Shown piece after piece: positions 28,471 through 38,867 of a stretch of DNA of 64,000 bases. Source of the stretch: an uncultured Candidatus Melainabacteria bacterium (GTDB lineage: Bacteria; Cyanobacteriota; Vampirovibrionia; Gastranaerophilales; Gastranaerophilaceae); assembly GCA_949398305.1 (NCBI GenBank), contig CASLVD010000003.1, positions 1 through 64,000 of the forward strand, read 5' to 3'. Position 1 is the first letter of the stretch. The number at the start of each line of letters is the position of its first letter. The translations under genes and the position numbers were made by a program. The notes under the pieces were generated by a model that searched no databases, was not told where the DNA came from, and saw only the letters and a program-made list of their open reading frames with translations.

Positions 28471-31305
28471 ATGAAATTAATCCAGAATTATATATTTGCA
28501 AAACCGGCTATACAGTTTAAAGGTACTGATGTACCGGCAAGTAATCCTGTAAAATCGGAAGATAAAGAAAAAAATGTTACGGGGTTACCTGCTGTTGCTC
28601 CGGATTATAATGTAAAAACTCCGATTGCCTATTCGCAACTCGAAGATATAAAAATATCTGATGATTTAACAGCTAAGTGTTATAAACTTGCAAACGGACA
28701 AAAAGTTGTAATATTACCAAAAGACGGTCCAACATATGTTAAAACTTATGTAAACACGGGTTCTTTTAATGAGCCTGATAATTTGCGCGGAATAAGTCAT
28801 TATATTGAGCATAATTTATTCAACGGTTCTGAAGATTTAGGCGATAAGGTATTTTTTGATGAAGTTAATAAAATGGGTGCTAACACCAATGCTTCGACTT
28901 CATTTTCAGTAACAGATTACTATATACAGTCAAATTTGCTTGAAGATACCGATCTTGAAAATAAAATTAAACTTCATGCGGGCATGCTTCAATCTCCGAA
29001 ATTCCTGCTTGATAAGCTTGAAAAAGAAAAGAAAATTGTAAATTCTGAAATAAATATGTACATGTCTGATGATGAAAGTTTAGGTTTTACTCAGACTGTT
29101 AAGAATTTATTTAATATAAAATCAACATCTTTGGATTTGGTTGCGGGAAATACTGATAACATTGATAAATTGACCCGTGATGATGTTGTAAATTATTTCA
29201 AAAGCAATTACTATCCTGCAAATATGGTGACTGTTGTAACAGGAGAAGTTAATCCTGATGAAACAATTGGGCTTATTTCAAAATACTTTACTGCGAAAAA
29301 TAATCCGGTTCAGCAAAGACATTTTGAAAAAATGACACCTGTTGAAAAACCGGTAAGACAGGATATAATTTCACCAAAATCAATGTCCGGCAGTGCTTCT
29401 GTATTTTTAGGATTTGCCGGTCCTGAAAATAACAATACAAAAGATAAAATTTATCTTCAAGCCGCAATTTATCTTGCCGCAGGTTTGGAAAATTCCAGAA
29501 CCGCAAAAATCGAACGCGATTACGGAATTGGATTAAATATGTATCCTGAAAGATTAAGCTCAAGACCGGAAGATAAAACAATGATGATGGTAGAAACTAC
29601 TGTTAGCAATGGCAAATCAGAACTTATGCTCAAGGATTTATATTCAGCAATAGACAGTTTATCGAAAACTCCGCCGACAAATGATGAATTAACAGCTATT
29701 AAAAACAGATTAAAAAAAGGTTATAACGAAGTTTTTGAACGTTCAGGCGCATTAAATCACCGTATCGGAACTTCTATTTTAAATAACGATTTGGCATATT
29801 TCAGCGACTACAATAAAATCGTTGATGAAATGAGTGCTGATGATATTGTGAATGCAGCTAAAAAGTATCTGGATTTAAATAAAGCTGCTTTAACTGTTGT
29901 TCATCCGCATAAAGTTACAGAAAAAGAAATCAAAAATGATTATAATTTGATTTCTCAAATTCCGTTTACAGGGTTGAATAAAAAAACACCGGTTGATGTC
30001 AATAAGGTTTCAAAATACGTTCTTCCAAATAATTTTGAAGTGGTATTACTTGATTCAAATTCTGATAATATTGAATACAATATGATTATGGAAGAGAAAA
30101 ACTGGACACCTAAAAAGGCGGCGATTTCAAATATTTTAACAGATATGCTTTTAACTTCCGGTACAAAAACTAAATCTATTGAAGAAGTTTCTAAAGAAGA
30201 AGATATGTTAGCTCTTGATTGCAGTATTAGCGCTACTCAATACGGACTTTCTGCAGGCGGGACATTCCCGATTGATTCGTTTGACAAATCTCTCGAACAT
30301 ATTAATGATGTAGTTAAAAATCCTAATTTGTCCGAAGAAAACTTTGAGCAGGCTAAACAGCGTTTAAAAGAAGCTTATTCAAATGTTGAACCTTCTGTAT
30401 ACGAAAAATTTGACCCGTATGTTTTTGAAGGGATGCCAAGAGGTTTTAATGTACAAGATAAATTAAAAAGTATTGATGAAATTACACTTGATGATATAAA
30501 ATCTTTCTATGATAATATTTTTGTAAAGAGTCAAGGACAGGTTGTTGTGTCTGCTCCCTTTTCTAAAAATCCTGAATTAAAACAAAAGATATTTAATTCT
30601 GTTGGAGCATATGGAAAACTTCAGCCAAAAGATGTTTCGCTTGTTCAATCTTTTAAACCGATTAATGAGGTTAAAGTATTTACTCAAGCTAATCTTAAAA
30701 ATCAAGCAAAGATTATTGAAGGTTTTAAATTTAAACATAACGGAAATTTGAAAGACGAAACCTGTGTATCATTATTGAATGATATATTAGGCGGTTCATC
30801 GTCATCAAGATTGTTTTCTGATTTAAGAGAACAGCGACACCTTGCTTATTCTGTATCTTCAGGGGTTTCGTATACGGATGATATTGGGCTTTTAACCCTT
30901 AAAATTGAAACAACGACAGAAAATGTTGAAACCGGTGAAAAAACTTTTGATAATATTCAAAAATCAATAGAAGGTTTTAACGAAAATATTCAAAAGCTTA
31001 CATCTGAAAAGGTATCAGTTGAAGAACTTGAAAGTGTTAAAAAGGCCATGAAATCATCTTTGCTAACTTTCCTTGAAACAAATTACGGCAAAACTATTGA
31101 TATTATGTCTTCAAATAGTACACCATACGGTATAGATTACATCAATAAACAATTTGAAATTATTGACAGTATTACACCTGATGATATCTATAACACCGCA
31201 AGATACATTTTTAAAGAAAAACCTGTTTATTCTCTTACTGCAACACAAGCTTCTTTAGATGCTAATAAAGAATTTTTGGACTCTTTAACTAAACAGCAGT
31301 CTTAA
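28471..31305 (+). CDS. M16 (pitrilysin-like) zinc metallopeptidase, two-domain
   Basis: HYIEHNLFNG (HxxEH); C-terminal GGSSSSRLFSDLREQRHLAYSVSSG; N-terminal IQFKGTD. Confidence 0.92.
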   Translation: MKLIQNYIFAKPAIQFKGTDVPASNPVKSEDKEKNVTGLPAVAPDYNVKTPIAYSQLEDIKISDDLTAKCYKLANGQKVVILPKDGPTYVKTYVNTGSFNEPDNLRGISHYIEHNLFNGSEDLGDKVFFDEVNKMGANTNASTSFSVTDYYIQSNLLEDTDLENKIKLHAGMLQSPKFLLDKLEKEKKIVNSEINMYMSDDESLGFTQTVKNLFNIKSTSLDLVAGNTDNIDKLTRDDVVNYFKSNYYPANMVTVVTGEVNPDETIGLISKYFTAKNNPVQQRHFEKMTPVEKPVRQDIISPKSMSGSASVFLGFAGPENNNTKDKIYLQAAIYLAAGLENSRTAKIERDYGIGLNMYPERLSSRPEDKTMMMVETTVSNGKSELMLKDLYSAIDSLSKTPPTNDELTAIKNRLKKGYNEVFERSGALNHRIGTSILNNDLAYFSDYNKIVDEMSADDIVNAAKKYLDLNKAALTVVHPHKVTEKEIKNDYNLISQIPFTGLNKKTPVDVNKVSKYVLPNNFEVVLLDSNSDNIEYNMIMEEKNWTPKKAAISNILTDMLLTSGTKTKSIEEVSKEEDMLALDCSISATQYGLSAGGTFPIDSFDKSLEHINDVVKNPNLSEENFEQAKQRLKEAYSNVEPSVYEKFDPYVFEGMPRGFNVQDKLKSIDEITLDDIKSFYDNIFVKSQGQVVVSAPFSKNPELKQKIFNSVGAYGKLQPKDVSLVQSFKPINEVKVFTQANLKNQAKIIEGFKFKHNGNLKDETCVSLLNDILGGSSSSRLFSDLREQRHLAYSVSSGVSYTDDIGLLTLKIETTTENVETGEKTFDNIQKSIEGFNENIQKLTSEKVSVEELESVKKAMKSSLLTFLETNYGKTIDIMSSNSTPYGIDYINKQFEIIDSITPDDIYNTARYIFKEKPVYSLTATQASLDANKEFLDSLTKQQS

Positions 31306-32398
31306 TTTGTTCGACTATTTTTTGAACACCGTCAAATTTTGCAAGTTTAAGTGATGCTTCTTGAATTTCTTGCAGTTTTTCAGGAGTATCAAGAAGTTCT
31401 TTTAGTAAGTTTTTTAATGTATCAGGAGTTGTTTCACTGTCTTCAAGATAAAGCCCTGCTCCGCTTTGAACCATACATTTTGCATTTTTTCTTTGATGAT
31501 CAGCTGCCGCATAAGGATATGGAATAAATATTGGCGCAATAGCTGATGCGCAAAGTTCGGAAATACTTAAAGAACCTGCTCTGGAAACAGCTATATCGCA
31601 AGCTTTTAAAACTGTTGCCATATCCTCAAAATAAGGTCTTATAAGTATGTTTTTGTTATCTTTGTATTCAGGGTAAATTTTTTCTAATTTGGTAATTGTT
31701 TCTTCATAATTTCTCTTTCCTGTTTGAAAAATTATTTGAAGATTGTAACATTGTGATAATTCTTTTAATATATCAACTGCGGCATTATTTATTGTTTTAG
31801 CTCCCTGAGAACCGCCCATAATACATAATGTAAGCTTATCTTCCAGATTAAGATTTTTTCTTGCCTGAGTTTTGGTCAGTGTTTTAAATTCTGTACGAAC
31901 AGGGTTTCCGTTGAGATGGCAGTTTTTATTATGCAGTTTCTTTCTTGCATCTTCAAACGCTATAGATATACTTTTTGCATAAGGCGAAAGTTTTCTTGTT
32001 ACAAGTCCCGGGTTTGCATCGCAATCGTGCATAATAAACGGGACTTTCATTGTAATACCGGCAAGGATTACAGGTGCTGATACGTAACCGCCTGTTCCAA
32101 AAATTACATCAGGTTTGTATTTTTTTATATAAGTACAGCACTTTAACCATGCAATAAACATTTTAAATGCCCAATTTACAAGTTCTAAATTTATTTTACG
32201 CGGCATACCTGATGATTTTACAGGTAAAAATTCATAATTTTTGTCTTTAACAATTGTTGCTTCAAGATTTTCAGGATTTCCGACATAGTAAATTTTTTCT
32301 GTAGTTTCATCTTTTAAAAGCTCGTCAGCTACAGCAACTGCAGGGTAAATGTGACCGCCTGTTCCGCCGCCTGTTATAAAATAAGTCCTTTTATTCAT
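31289..32398 (-). CDS. murG: UDP-N-acetylglucosamine--undecaprenyl-PP-MurNAc-pentapeptide transferase
   Basis: TGGGTGGHIYPAVA, GTGGYVSAPV, SRAGSLSISEL. Confidence 0.97.
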   Translation of the reverse strand: MNKRTYFITGGGTGGHIYPAVAVADELLKDETTEKIYYVGNPENLEATIVKDKNYEFLPVKSSGMPRKINLELVNWAFKMFIAWLKCCTYIKKYKPDVIFGTGGYVSAPVILAGITMKVPFIMHDCDANPGLVTRKLSPYAKSISIAFEDARKKLHNKNCHLNGNPVRTEFKTLTKTQARKNLNLEDKLTLCIMGGSQGAKTINNAAVDILKELSQCYNLQIIFQTGKRNYEETITKLEKIYPEYKDNKNILIRPYFEDMATVLKACDIAVSRAGSLSISELCASAIAPIFIPYPYAAADHQRKNAKCMVQSGAGLYLEDSETTPDTLKNLLKELLDTPEKLQEIQEASLKLAKFDGVQKIVEQIKTAV

Positions 32399-33596
32399 TG
32401 GTTTCTGTCCTTAGTTTTTTAATTCTTTGTTTTGAAATATTTAAAAGTATGCCGACCATGGCAAGTGATACAATAATTGATGTGCCGCCATAGCTTATAA
32501 ATGGAAGTGTTACACCGGTTACTGGCATGAATGAGCTTGCAACAGACATATTCAAAAATGCCTGAAATCCGAATACAAACGTAATACCTATTGCAAGAAG
32601 TTTTCCGTACATATCAGGACAGCGTTTTGAAATTCTTAATCCTCTATGAACCAGAGCTACGAAAAGTCCTAAAACAAACAAGCATCCTAAAAATCCGAAT
32701 TCTTCTGCTATAATTGCAAAAATGAAGTCAGTATGACATTCAGGAAGGTATGCAAGTTTTTGAATGGAACTTCCGTAACCTGAACCGCTAAAACCGCCTG
32801 AAGCAAATGCTATTAATGATTGAATGATGTTGTAACCTTTTCCCTGTGCATCACTTCCGGGGTTCAGCCAGACAGTAATCCTGTCCATCTGATAACCGTG
32901 CAATAGTTTTGGCAGCATAGTTAATATTCCAAAACCTGCAACTCCGCCGCCAATACTGATAGGAAGCCACGAACCTCTGCCTGCAATATACAGTGCCAAT
33001 GTTGTCATAGTAAGAATAATTACCATACTTAAGTTTGGCTGTTTGAAGATTAAACCAAGTATTATAATCATTGGAAGGATAACTTTTGTACCGTTTTTTA
33101 AGAATGTGTTTAAATCAATTTTATCTTTAAATAAAGAAGCTAAAAGCATACAAAAAAGCGGTTTAGCAAGTTCAGACGGCTGTAATTGCATAAAACCCAG
33201 ATTAATCCAGCGTTTAGCACCATTAATTGAAACACCGAGCGGTGTGAATTGCAGAATTAAAAGTAAAACAATTACAACCCACATAAATTTATCGTTATAT
33301 TTTTCAAGTTTTTTGTAATCAAAACGGGCAAAAAATCCCATTGCAAAAAATCCGACTCCTGCATATACTGTTTGTTTTATAAGAAAAGATGCAAGGTTAG
33401 CTCCTTCTCTTAAACATTTAGGAGCAGTTGCAGAAAATATTGCAAGAAGCCCGATAATAACCAGAAAAGTTACTATGATTAATAATGATTTATCAGGCGG
33501 TGAAAGGATTACGTCAGAATTGTCGCGCTTTCTTTTTCTGCGCTCTTTTCTTTCACGTTCTTCTCTTTTTGGGGATCTATACTCGCGATAAGACAT
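32391..33596 (-). CDS. ftsW: Cell-division lipid II polymerase FtsW
   Basis: SEDS family TM architecture; GINGAKRWI-like NGAKRWINLGFMQLQPSELAK; PFISYGGTS; start trimmed to MSYREYRS. Confidence 0.95.
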   Translation of the reverse strand: MSYREYRSPKREERERKERRKRKRDNSDVILSPPDKSLLIIVTFLVIIGLLAIFSATAPKCLREGANLASFLIKQTVYAGVGFFAMGFFARFDYKKLEKYNDKFMWVVIVLLLILQFTPLGVSINGAKRWINLGFMQLQPSELAKPLFCMLLASLFKDKIDLNTFLKNGTKVILPMIIILGLIFKQPNLSMVIILTMTTLALYIAGRGSWLPISIGGGVAGFGILTMLPKLLHGYQMDRITVWLNPGSDAQGKGYNIIQSLIAFASGGFSGSGYGSSIQKLAYLPECHTDFIFAIIAEEFGFLGCLFVLGLFVALVHRGLRISKRCPDMYGKLLAIGITFVFGFQAFLNMSVASSFMPVTGVTLPFISYGGTSIIVSLAMVGILLNISKQRIKKLRTETNE

Positions 33597-34989
33597 ATTC
33601 TCTGAATACTTCTCCTCTGTTTTCATAACTTGTAAACATATCAAAGCTTGCACAAGCCGGTGATAATAAAACTACATCCGGATTAAGTTCAATACTTTTA
33701 TCAATTGCACTTTGCATTGTTTTTTCTCTGATAATATTATTAAACCCGTGTTTTTTTAAATTTTCTTCAAATCTTTCAGTGGCTTCGCCGATTAAAATTA
33801 CTGTTTTAATGTGGTTATTTACTGAATTACAAAATTCTGTAAGATCTGTATTTTTATCACGTCCGCCTGCGATTAGTACAACGTCAGTGTTGTTAAACGA
33901 ATCTATTGCAACGATTGCAGCTTCAGGGTTTGTAGCTTTTGAATCGTTGTAGAATGTAATACCGTTTTTCTGTGTGATTTTTTCTAAACGATGCGCAGGA
34001 GCTTTAAATTCCATAATGGCTTGTCTGATTACTTCATTTACCACCCCTGTTAATTTTGCACAGATAATTGCACACATAATATTCTGGTAATTATGTTCAC
34101 CAATCAGCGGACACTCTGAAAGTTTAATAACCGTTTCCACATCTCCGAGTTCTTTATATTTAATTTCATCGTTTTCGATATAGCAGCAATTGTCTCCGAC
34201 ATTTCCATCAAAAAAGAAAATCGCATCCTCACCCAAATCGCCATTTTTAAGTGTATTTGCAAATTCTACTAACTTTTCATCTCTGGCATTAAGGACAGAA
34301 ACAGTTGCGTATTTAAAGGCTTTAGCTTTGGCACTAAAATAGTTTTCAAGTCCTTGATGCCAATCAACATGGTCAGGTGTGAAGTTTGTCCATACTGAAA
34401 TAAAGGACTGATAGTATTTTGTCATTTCCAACTGAAACGAACTAGCTTCACAAACAAGCCAATCCAAACCTTCTTCATCAACAAGATCGCTTGCCGGGAT
34501 ACCGATATTACCGCAGGCTTTTGCCTTAAGTCCGGCTTTTTTTAGTATAAATTCTGTAAGCGCTGTTGTTGTAGTTTTCCCGTTAGTTCCGGTTATAGTA
34601 ATAAACTGTTTTGGTGATTTATTTTTATCATTTTCTCTGTATGCAAATTCAAGCTCTGAAATTGTTTCTATGTTATACGATTTTAGTTTCTGAATAATAT
34701 CACTATGCGGGGGAATCCCGGGACTTGTGACGGCAATGTCTGATTTTGATATGAATTTATCTGAATGACTGCCGTATTCAACATTTATACCAAGTTCTTT
34801 AAGTTCTTCAACTAAATGTAATCTATCTTTAGAAACATCGTTTCCTTCAGATAAATAAACATCTGCACCGTGTCTTTTTGCAAGTTTTGCTGCTGCAATC
34901 CCGCTTTTTGAAAGCCCGAGAACAAGAATTTTTTGCCCTCTTAAATCCTGAACATATTTACTCTTTTTGAAAAAATCAAATAATCCCAT
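33577..34989 (-). CDS. murD: UDP-N-acetylmuramoylalanine--D-glutamate ligase
   Basis: TITGTNGKTTTT, FNDSKATNPEA, LLSPACASFDMF. Confidence 0.97.
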   Translation of the reverse strand: MGLFDFFKKSKYVQDLRGQKILVLGLSKSGIAAAKLAKRHGADVYLSEGNDVSKDRLHLVEELKELGINVEYGSHSDKFISKSDIAVTSPGIPPHSDIIQKLKSYNIETISELEFAYRENDKNKSPKQFITITGTNGKTTTTALTEFILKKAGLKAKACGNIGIPASDLVDEEGLDWLVCEASSFQLEMTKYYQSFISVWTNFTPDHVDWHQGLENYFSAKAKAFKYATVSVLNARDEKLVEFANTLKNGDLGEDAIFFFDGNVGDNCCYIENDEIKYKELGDVETVIKLSECPLIGEHNYQNIMCAIICAKLTGVVNEVIRQAIMEFKAPAHRLEKITQKNGITFYNDSKATNPEAAIVAIDSFNNTDVVLIAGGRDKNTDLTEFCNSVNNHIKTVILIGEATERFEENLKKHGFNNIIREKTMQSAIDKSIELNPDVVLLSPACASFDMFTSYENRGEVFREYVLSRV

Positions 34990-35963
34990 TATAAAATTCC
35001 TTTGCTGAATAATTCGAATAATACAACTGCAATTATTGATAAAACTAATGATACAGCTGCAAATACTGTAACAACTTTTTTCTCACTCCATCCTAAAAGT
35101 TCAAAATGATGATGGATAGGCGCCATTTTGAAAACTCTTTTACCTGTTGTTTTGAAGCTTGTTACCTGAATAATTACTGATAATGTTTCAATAACAAATA
35201 CAGCACCGATAAAAATAAGAAGAAATTCAAATTTACCTAAAACTGCAAGAGTTCCTAACAATCCGCCGATTGCTAAAGAACCTGTATCACCCATAAATAC
35301 CTCGGCTTTTGGTTTGTTGAATTTTAAAAATCCTAACAATGCGCCGGCTACAGTTGCAGAAATTATTGCAATTTCCATTTCGCCTAATAATAAAGATATA
35401 ACAGAACAAGCTGCAAATGCAGGAACTCCGCATCCTGCTGCAAGTCCGTCAAGTCCGTCAGTTAAATTGTAAGCGTTTGATGCACCAGTTATTATAAATA
35501 CTGCAAAAAAAGGATATAACCATTTTAAATCAATCATCCAGCTTCCGACAGAAAAAATAGTAGCTTCCGGATTGGTTGTTATTAAGAACAATGTTGGTAA
35601 AAGAGCAATGGCAATTTGTCTGAAAAGTTTGCCGCGAGCTGTTAAACCGTCATTATTTTTACCTTTTATTTTTAAATAATCATCTTGAAATCCTGCAAAT
35701 GAGTAAAATACAAGTGTCATAATTGTAATTAAAGCAGTTGTTGTCATTTTTTGAGCAAGAAGCAGTGTAATTACAGATGCCATAATTAATGCCGCAATTA
35801 TAAAAACTCCGCCTGTTGTCGGTGTCCCTTGTTTTTTTGCGTGATTTTCAGGAGCTTCTTCTTTTATATACTGCCCAATCATTCTTTTCTTTAGCATATC
35901 AATATATGGCACGCCAAAAAGCATACACAAAATTACCCCAAGCAAAAATGCTATTGTCACCAT
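34989..35963 (-). CDS. mraY: Phospho-N-acetylmuramoyl-pentapeptide transferase
   Basis: GTPTTGGV, NAYNLTDGLDGLA, FMGDTGSLAIGG, PIHHHFE. Confidence 0.98.
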   Translation of the reverse strand: MVTIAFLLGVILCMLFGVPYIDMLKKRMIGQYIKEEAPENHAKKQGTPTTGGVFIIAALIMASVITLLLAQKMTTTALITIMTLVFYSFAGFQDDYLKIKGKNNDGLTARGKLFRQIAIALLPTLFLITTNPEATIFSVGSWMIDLKWLYPFFAVFIITGASNAYNLTDGLDGLAAGCGVPAFAACSVISLLLGEMEIAIISATVAGALLGFLKFNKPKAEVFMGDTGSLAIGGLLGTLAVLGKFEFLLIFIGAVFVIETLSVIIQVTSFKTTGKRVFKMAPIHHHFELLGWSEKKVVTVFAAVSLVLSIIAVVLFELFSKGIL

Positions 35964-35972
35964 TATCATAAT

Positions 35973-37304
35973 TTATATATCCCTCTTTTTTATGTTTTCA
36001 AGTATTTCTTCAAATTTCATTGAACGTGAAGCTTTTAAAAATATTGTATAACTGTTATTCAGATTTTCAAGAATGTAACAGGAAACCTCTTCATTTGAGT
36101 TAAATGATTTAACCTCAAAGCCTTTTTCTTTAAGTTGTTCCCCGATTTCAGCGGCTAGTTGCCCGACAGTATAATATGTTACGTTTTTATTTAATTCTGC
36201 TAAATAACTGCCGACTTCTCTGTGGTATTTAATTTCATCTTTCCCAAGCTCGCCCATATTACCTAAAATTACAACAGGGTTTTTATAAAGCTCAACAAAA
36301 GCTTTAACCGCAGCTTTCATTGAATCAGGGTTGGCGTTATAACTGTCATTTATAAATTTTAACCCGTTAATTTCTTCAACTTCCCAGCGTTTTTCTATCG
36401 GTTTATATGACGCTAATCCCTGCTTGATTTCCGGATAACTCATTCCTAAATGTATTCCTAGTTGAATTGCAGGGAGAGAGTTTTCAATATTATAATCACC
36501 TTCCACGTTTAGTTCGTAATCCTGCCCTTGATATCTGAACTTCGAATATGACGGTGCTTTTTTAAGGATTTTTGTATCTTTAATTGAATAATACCATTTA
36601 TCACCCTTATAATTAATGTGTTTTTTCGTAATATCCTGGTTGAGAGCAAATAATATTCCGTCAGGAGCTAAGCCGGCAGCTATTTCACATTTTGCGATTG
36701 CAATATTATCAAGTGAACCAAGTCTTCCGACATGCGCTGATCCACAGTTTGTTATAACTGCATAATCCGGTTTTAAATGCTTGGAAATTAACTCAATTTC
36801 ACCTAAACCGCGCATACCCATTTCAACAATTAAAACTTCTGTATCTTTTTCCATACTTAAAACTGTCTGACAAAATCCGATTTCATTATTATGATTAGAA
36901 AAAGTTTTTGTTGTTTTAAATTTTTGGCTTAACACAGAATACACAAGTTCTTTTGTTGTAGTTTTACCTGAACTTCCGGTGATACCTATAACGTACGGGT
37001 TAACTTTTTCCCTGTAATATTGTGCAATTTTTAAGTACGCTTCTTTTGTATCAGGTACTTTTAATACAAACTCAGCACTGTCTAAAACTTCATCAGTAGT
37101 CGTAAAATATGCTTTTGCACCGGCATCAAACGCGTTTTGTATGAATTTTTCGCCGTCAAAATTCACACCCTTTAGGGGTAAATACATATCTTTATTACTA
37201 ATTGTTCGGGTGTCAGTTGAAATCCCAAACTCAGTATTTCCCTCAAGCTCGTCTTTTAATACTACAGCTCCTGTTGCCTTAATCAAATCTTGTTTAAACA
37301 TCAT
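35973..37304 (-). CDS. murF: UDP-N-acetylmuramoyl-tripeptide--D-alanyl-D-alanine ligase
   Basis: GITGSSGKTTTKEL, NDSYNANPDSMKAA, ILGNMGELG. Confidence 0.95.
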   Translation of the reverse strand: MMFKQDLIKATGAVVLKDELEGNTEFGISTDTRTISNKDMYLPLKGVNFDGEKFIQNAFDAGAKAYFTTTDEVLDSAEFVLKVPDTKEAYLKIAQYYREKVNPYVIGITGSSGKTTTKELVYSVLSQKFKTTKTFSNHNNEIGFCQTVLSMEKDTEVLIVEMGMRGLGEIELISKHLKPDYAVITNCGSAHVGRLGSLDNIAIAKCEIAAGLAPDGILFALNQDITKKHINYKGDKWYYSIKDTKILKKAPSYSKFRYQGQDYELNVEGDYNIENSLPAIQLGIHLGMSYPEIKQGLASYKPIEKRWEVEEINGLKFINDSYNANPDSMKAAVKAFVELYKNPVVILGNMGELGKDEIKYHREVGSYLAELNKNVTYYTVGQLAAEIGEQLKEKGFEVKSFNSNEEVSCYILENLNNSYTIFLKASRSMKFEEILENIKKRDI

Positions 37305-37473
37305 AAAATAATGATACAGCAAATACCAAACCTGAACAATAAAGTTAATAAATGTAAAAACTACTTGACATAAGCTTATGCCTGAATGATAATGACTATA
37401 CGTGATTACTTGGGTCAATCGTTTACAAAACCCCGCAAAGGGTTACGAAACCCGCAAATGAAAGGATAAAAAG

Positions 37474-37833
37474 ATGTACGCAATAGTCGAAACAGGCGGA
37501 AAGCAGTATCAACTTGAAGAAGGCCGCTACGTTGATATCGAATTGTTAGAAGGCGAAAAAGATTCAAAAGTAGTTTTTGACAAAATCGTTATGATTGTTA
37601 ACGGTAAAAAATCTAAAGTTGGTCAGCCATATGTAACAGGTGCTTCTGTTGAAGGCAAAATCATGTTACATGACAGAGCTAAAAAAGTTATCGTTTACAA
37701 ACAAAGACCTAAAAAAGGTTACAGAAAAAAACAAGGTCACAGACAAGGCTTTACAAGAGTTATGATTTCAAAAATCAGAACATCAGCAGCTAAAAAGTCA
37801 GCTTCTGCAGAAGAAACTTCAACTGAAGCATAG
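37474..37833 (+). CDS. rplU: 50S ribosomal protein L21
   Basis: [30 protein letters not shown]. Confidence 0.98.
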   Translation: MYAIVETGGKQYQLEEGRYVDIELLEGEKDSKVVFDKIVMIVNGKKSKVGQPYVTGASVEGKIMLHDRAKKVIVYKQRPKKGYRKKQGHRQGFTRVMISKIRTSAAKKSASAEETSTEA

Positions 37834-37875
37834 TCTAAATCGTATAAGTACAAAGTAAAAAGGAGAAAATGAAAA

Positions 37876-38133
37876 ATGGCACATAAGAAAGGTATGGGAT
37901 CCACCCGTAACGGCCGCGACTCCGAAGCGAAGCGTTTAGGCGTTAAAAAATTCGGCGGAGAAGCTGTAAAAGCAGGTAATATTCTTGTTCGTCAAAGAGG
38001 AACAAAAATTCACCCTGGTAACAATGTAGGTATCGGTTCAGATGATACATTATTCGCTCTAATTGACGGTGTTGTTAAATTTGAACCACACAGACGTGAC
38101 AGAAAACAAGTTAGTGTTTACGCTGCTCAATAG
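37876..38133 (+). CDS. rpmA: 50S ribosomal protein L27
   Basis: [28 protein letters not shown]. Confidence 0.99.
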   Translation: MAHKKGMGSTRNGRDSEAKRLGVKKFGGEAVKAGNILVRQRGTKIHPGNNVGIGSDDTLFALIDGVVKFEPHRRDRKQVSVYAAQ

Positions 38134-38148
38134 TCTGTAAAATTTATA

Positions 38149-38186
38149 AAAAAGACCGGATTGGATTTCCAATCCGGTCTTTTTTA
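38149..38186. terminator. Rho-independent terminator
   Basis: aaaagaccggattggatttccaatccggtctttttt. Confidence 0.9.
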
Positions 38187-38474
38187 AGCTTCTTGTAATG
38201 CAGGTTCTTTAAAACTGCCATCAGGTATATAATCTTTATCCGATATTGTTAATTGAGCTATATTTTTGTTGTATTTAGGGGGCTCAAAATCAAATTTTGC
38301 CAATACTTGTTCAAGTCCCGGAATGTTACGTGTAATTGCTATAGTGCTACCGCTTCCTGCGTATCCTTCTCCAAATGTACTGTTAACATTTGATGTTGCA
38401 GGTTGGTTTACTTTACTCAATTCAATCTTAATGTCGTTATTAACATTGCCGGTTTCATTAATACTGTATACCAT
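38184..38474 (-). CDS. Hypothetical protein
   Basis: 96-aa ORF with RBS-like ggagag upstream (minus strand). Confidence 0.5.
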   Translation of the reverse strand: MVYSINETGNVNNDIKIELSKVNQPATSNVNSTFGEGYAGSGSTIAITRNIPGLEQVLAKFDFEPPKYNKNIAQLTISDKDYIPDGSFKEPALQEA

Positions 38475-38565
38475 AATTTGCTCTCCATTATTACTCTTCT
38501 ATACTTTAATAAAGTATTTTAGGAAGTCATAATTTCACAAATTGTATTTAGTGTTACAATTCTTA

Positions 38566-38715
38566 ATGCTTGACAAATTAAATATATGTAAAACATATGC
38601 ATTTACTTTAGCGGAAGTGTTGATAACTTTAGTCATAATTGTTGCGGTTGTTGTAATGACTATTCCAAATGTAACGGTTGAAAAATCCCAAGTTATTATC
38701 CGTGGAAATAATTAA
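38566..38715 (+). CDS. Very short prepilin-like ORF (49 aa) or prepilin remnant
   Basis: MLDKLNICKTYAFTLAEVLITLVIIVAVVVMTIPNVTVEKSQVIIRGNN*; below the ORF-track length cutoff. Confidence 0.65.
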   Translation: MLDKLNICKTYAFTLAEVLITLVIIVAVVVMTIPNVTVEKSQVIIRGNN

Positions 38716-38867
38716 AAAAATATTAAACTCATGCTTGCAATTTTTCTTAAATTAGTGTAACATACTGTTATAAAACTATAGAAAAATAAATAAAATTTAA
38801 TAATTGTAATATTTTTCGCGGGTTTATGACTATTGTATAAGATTTTTAAGTAAGTAAGGAAAAGACT

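Noticed and set aside
33043-33318. Plus-strand 91-aa ORF antisense to ftsW
   Set aside because: Shadow ORF in a conserved gene
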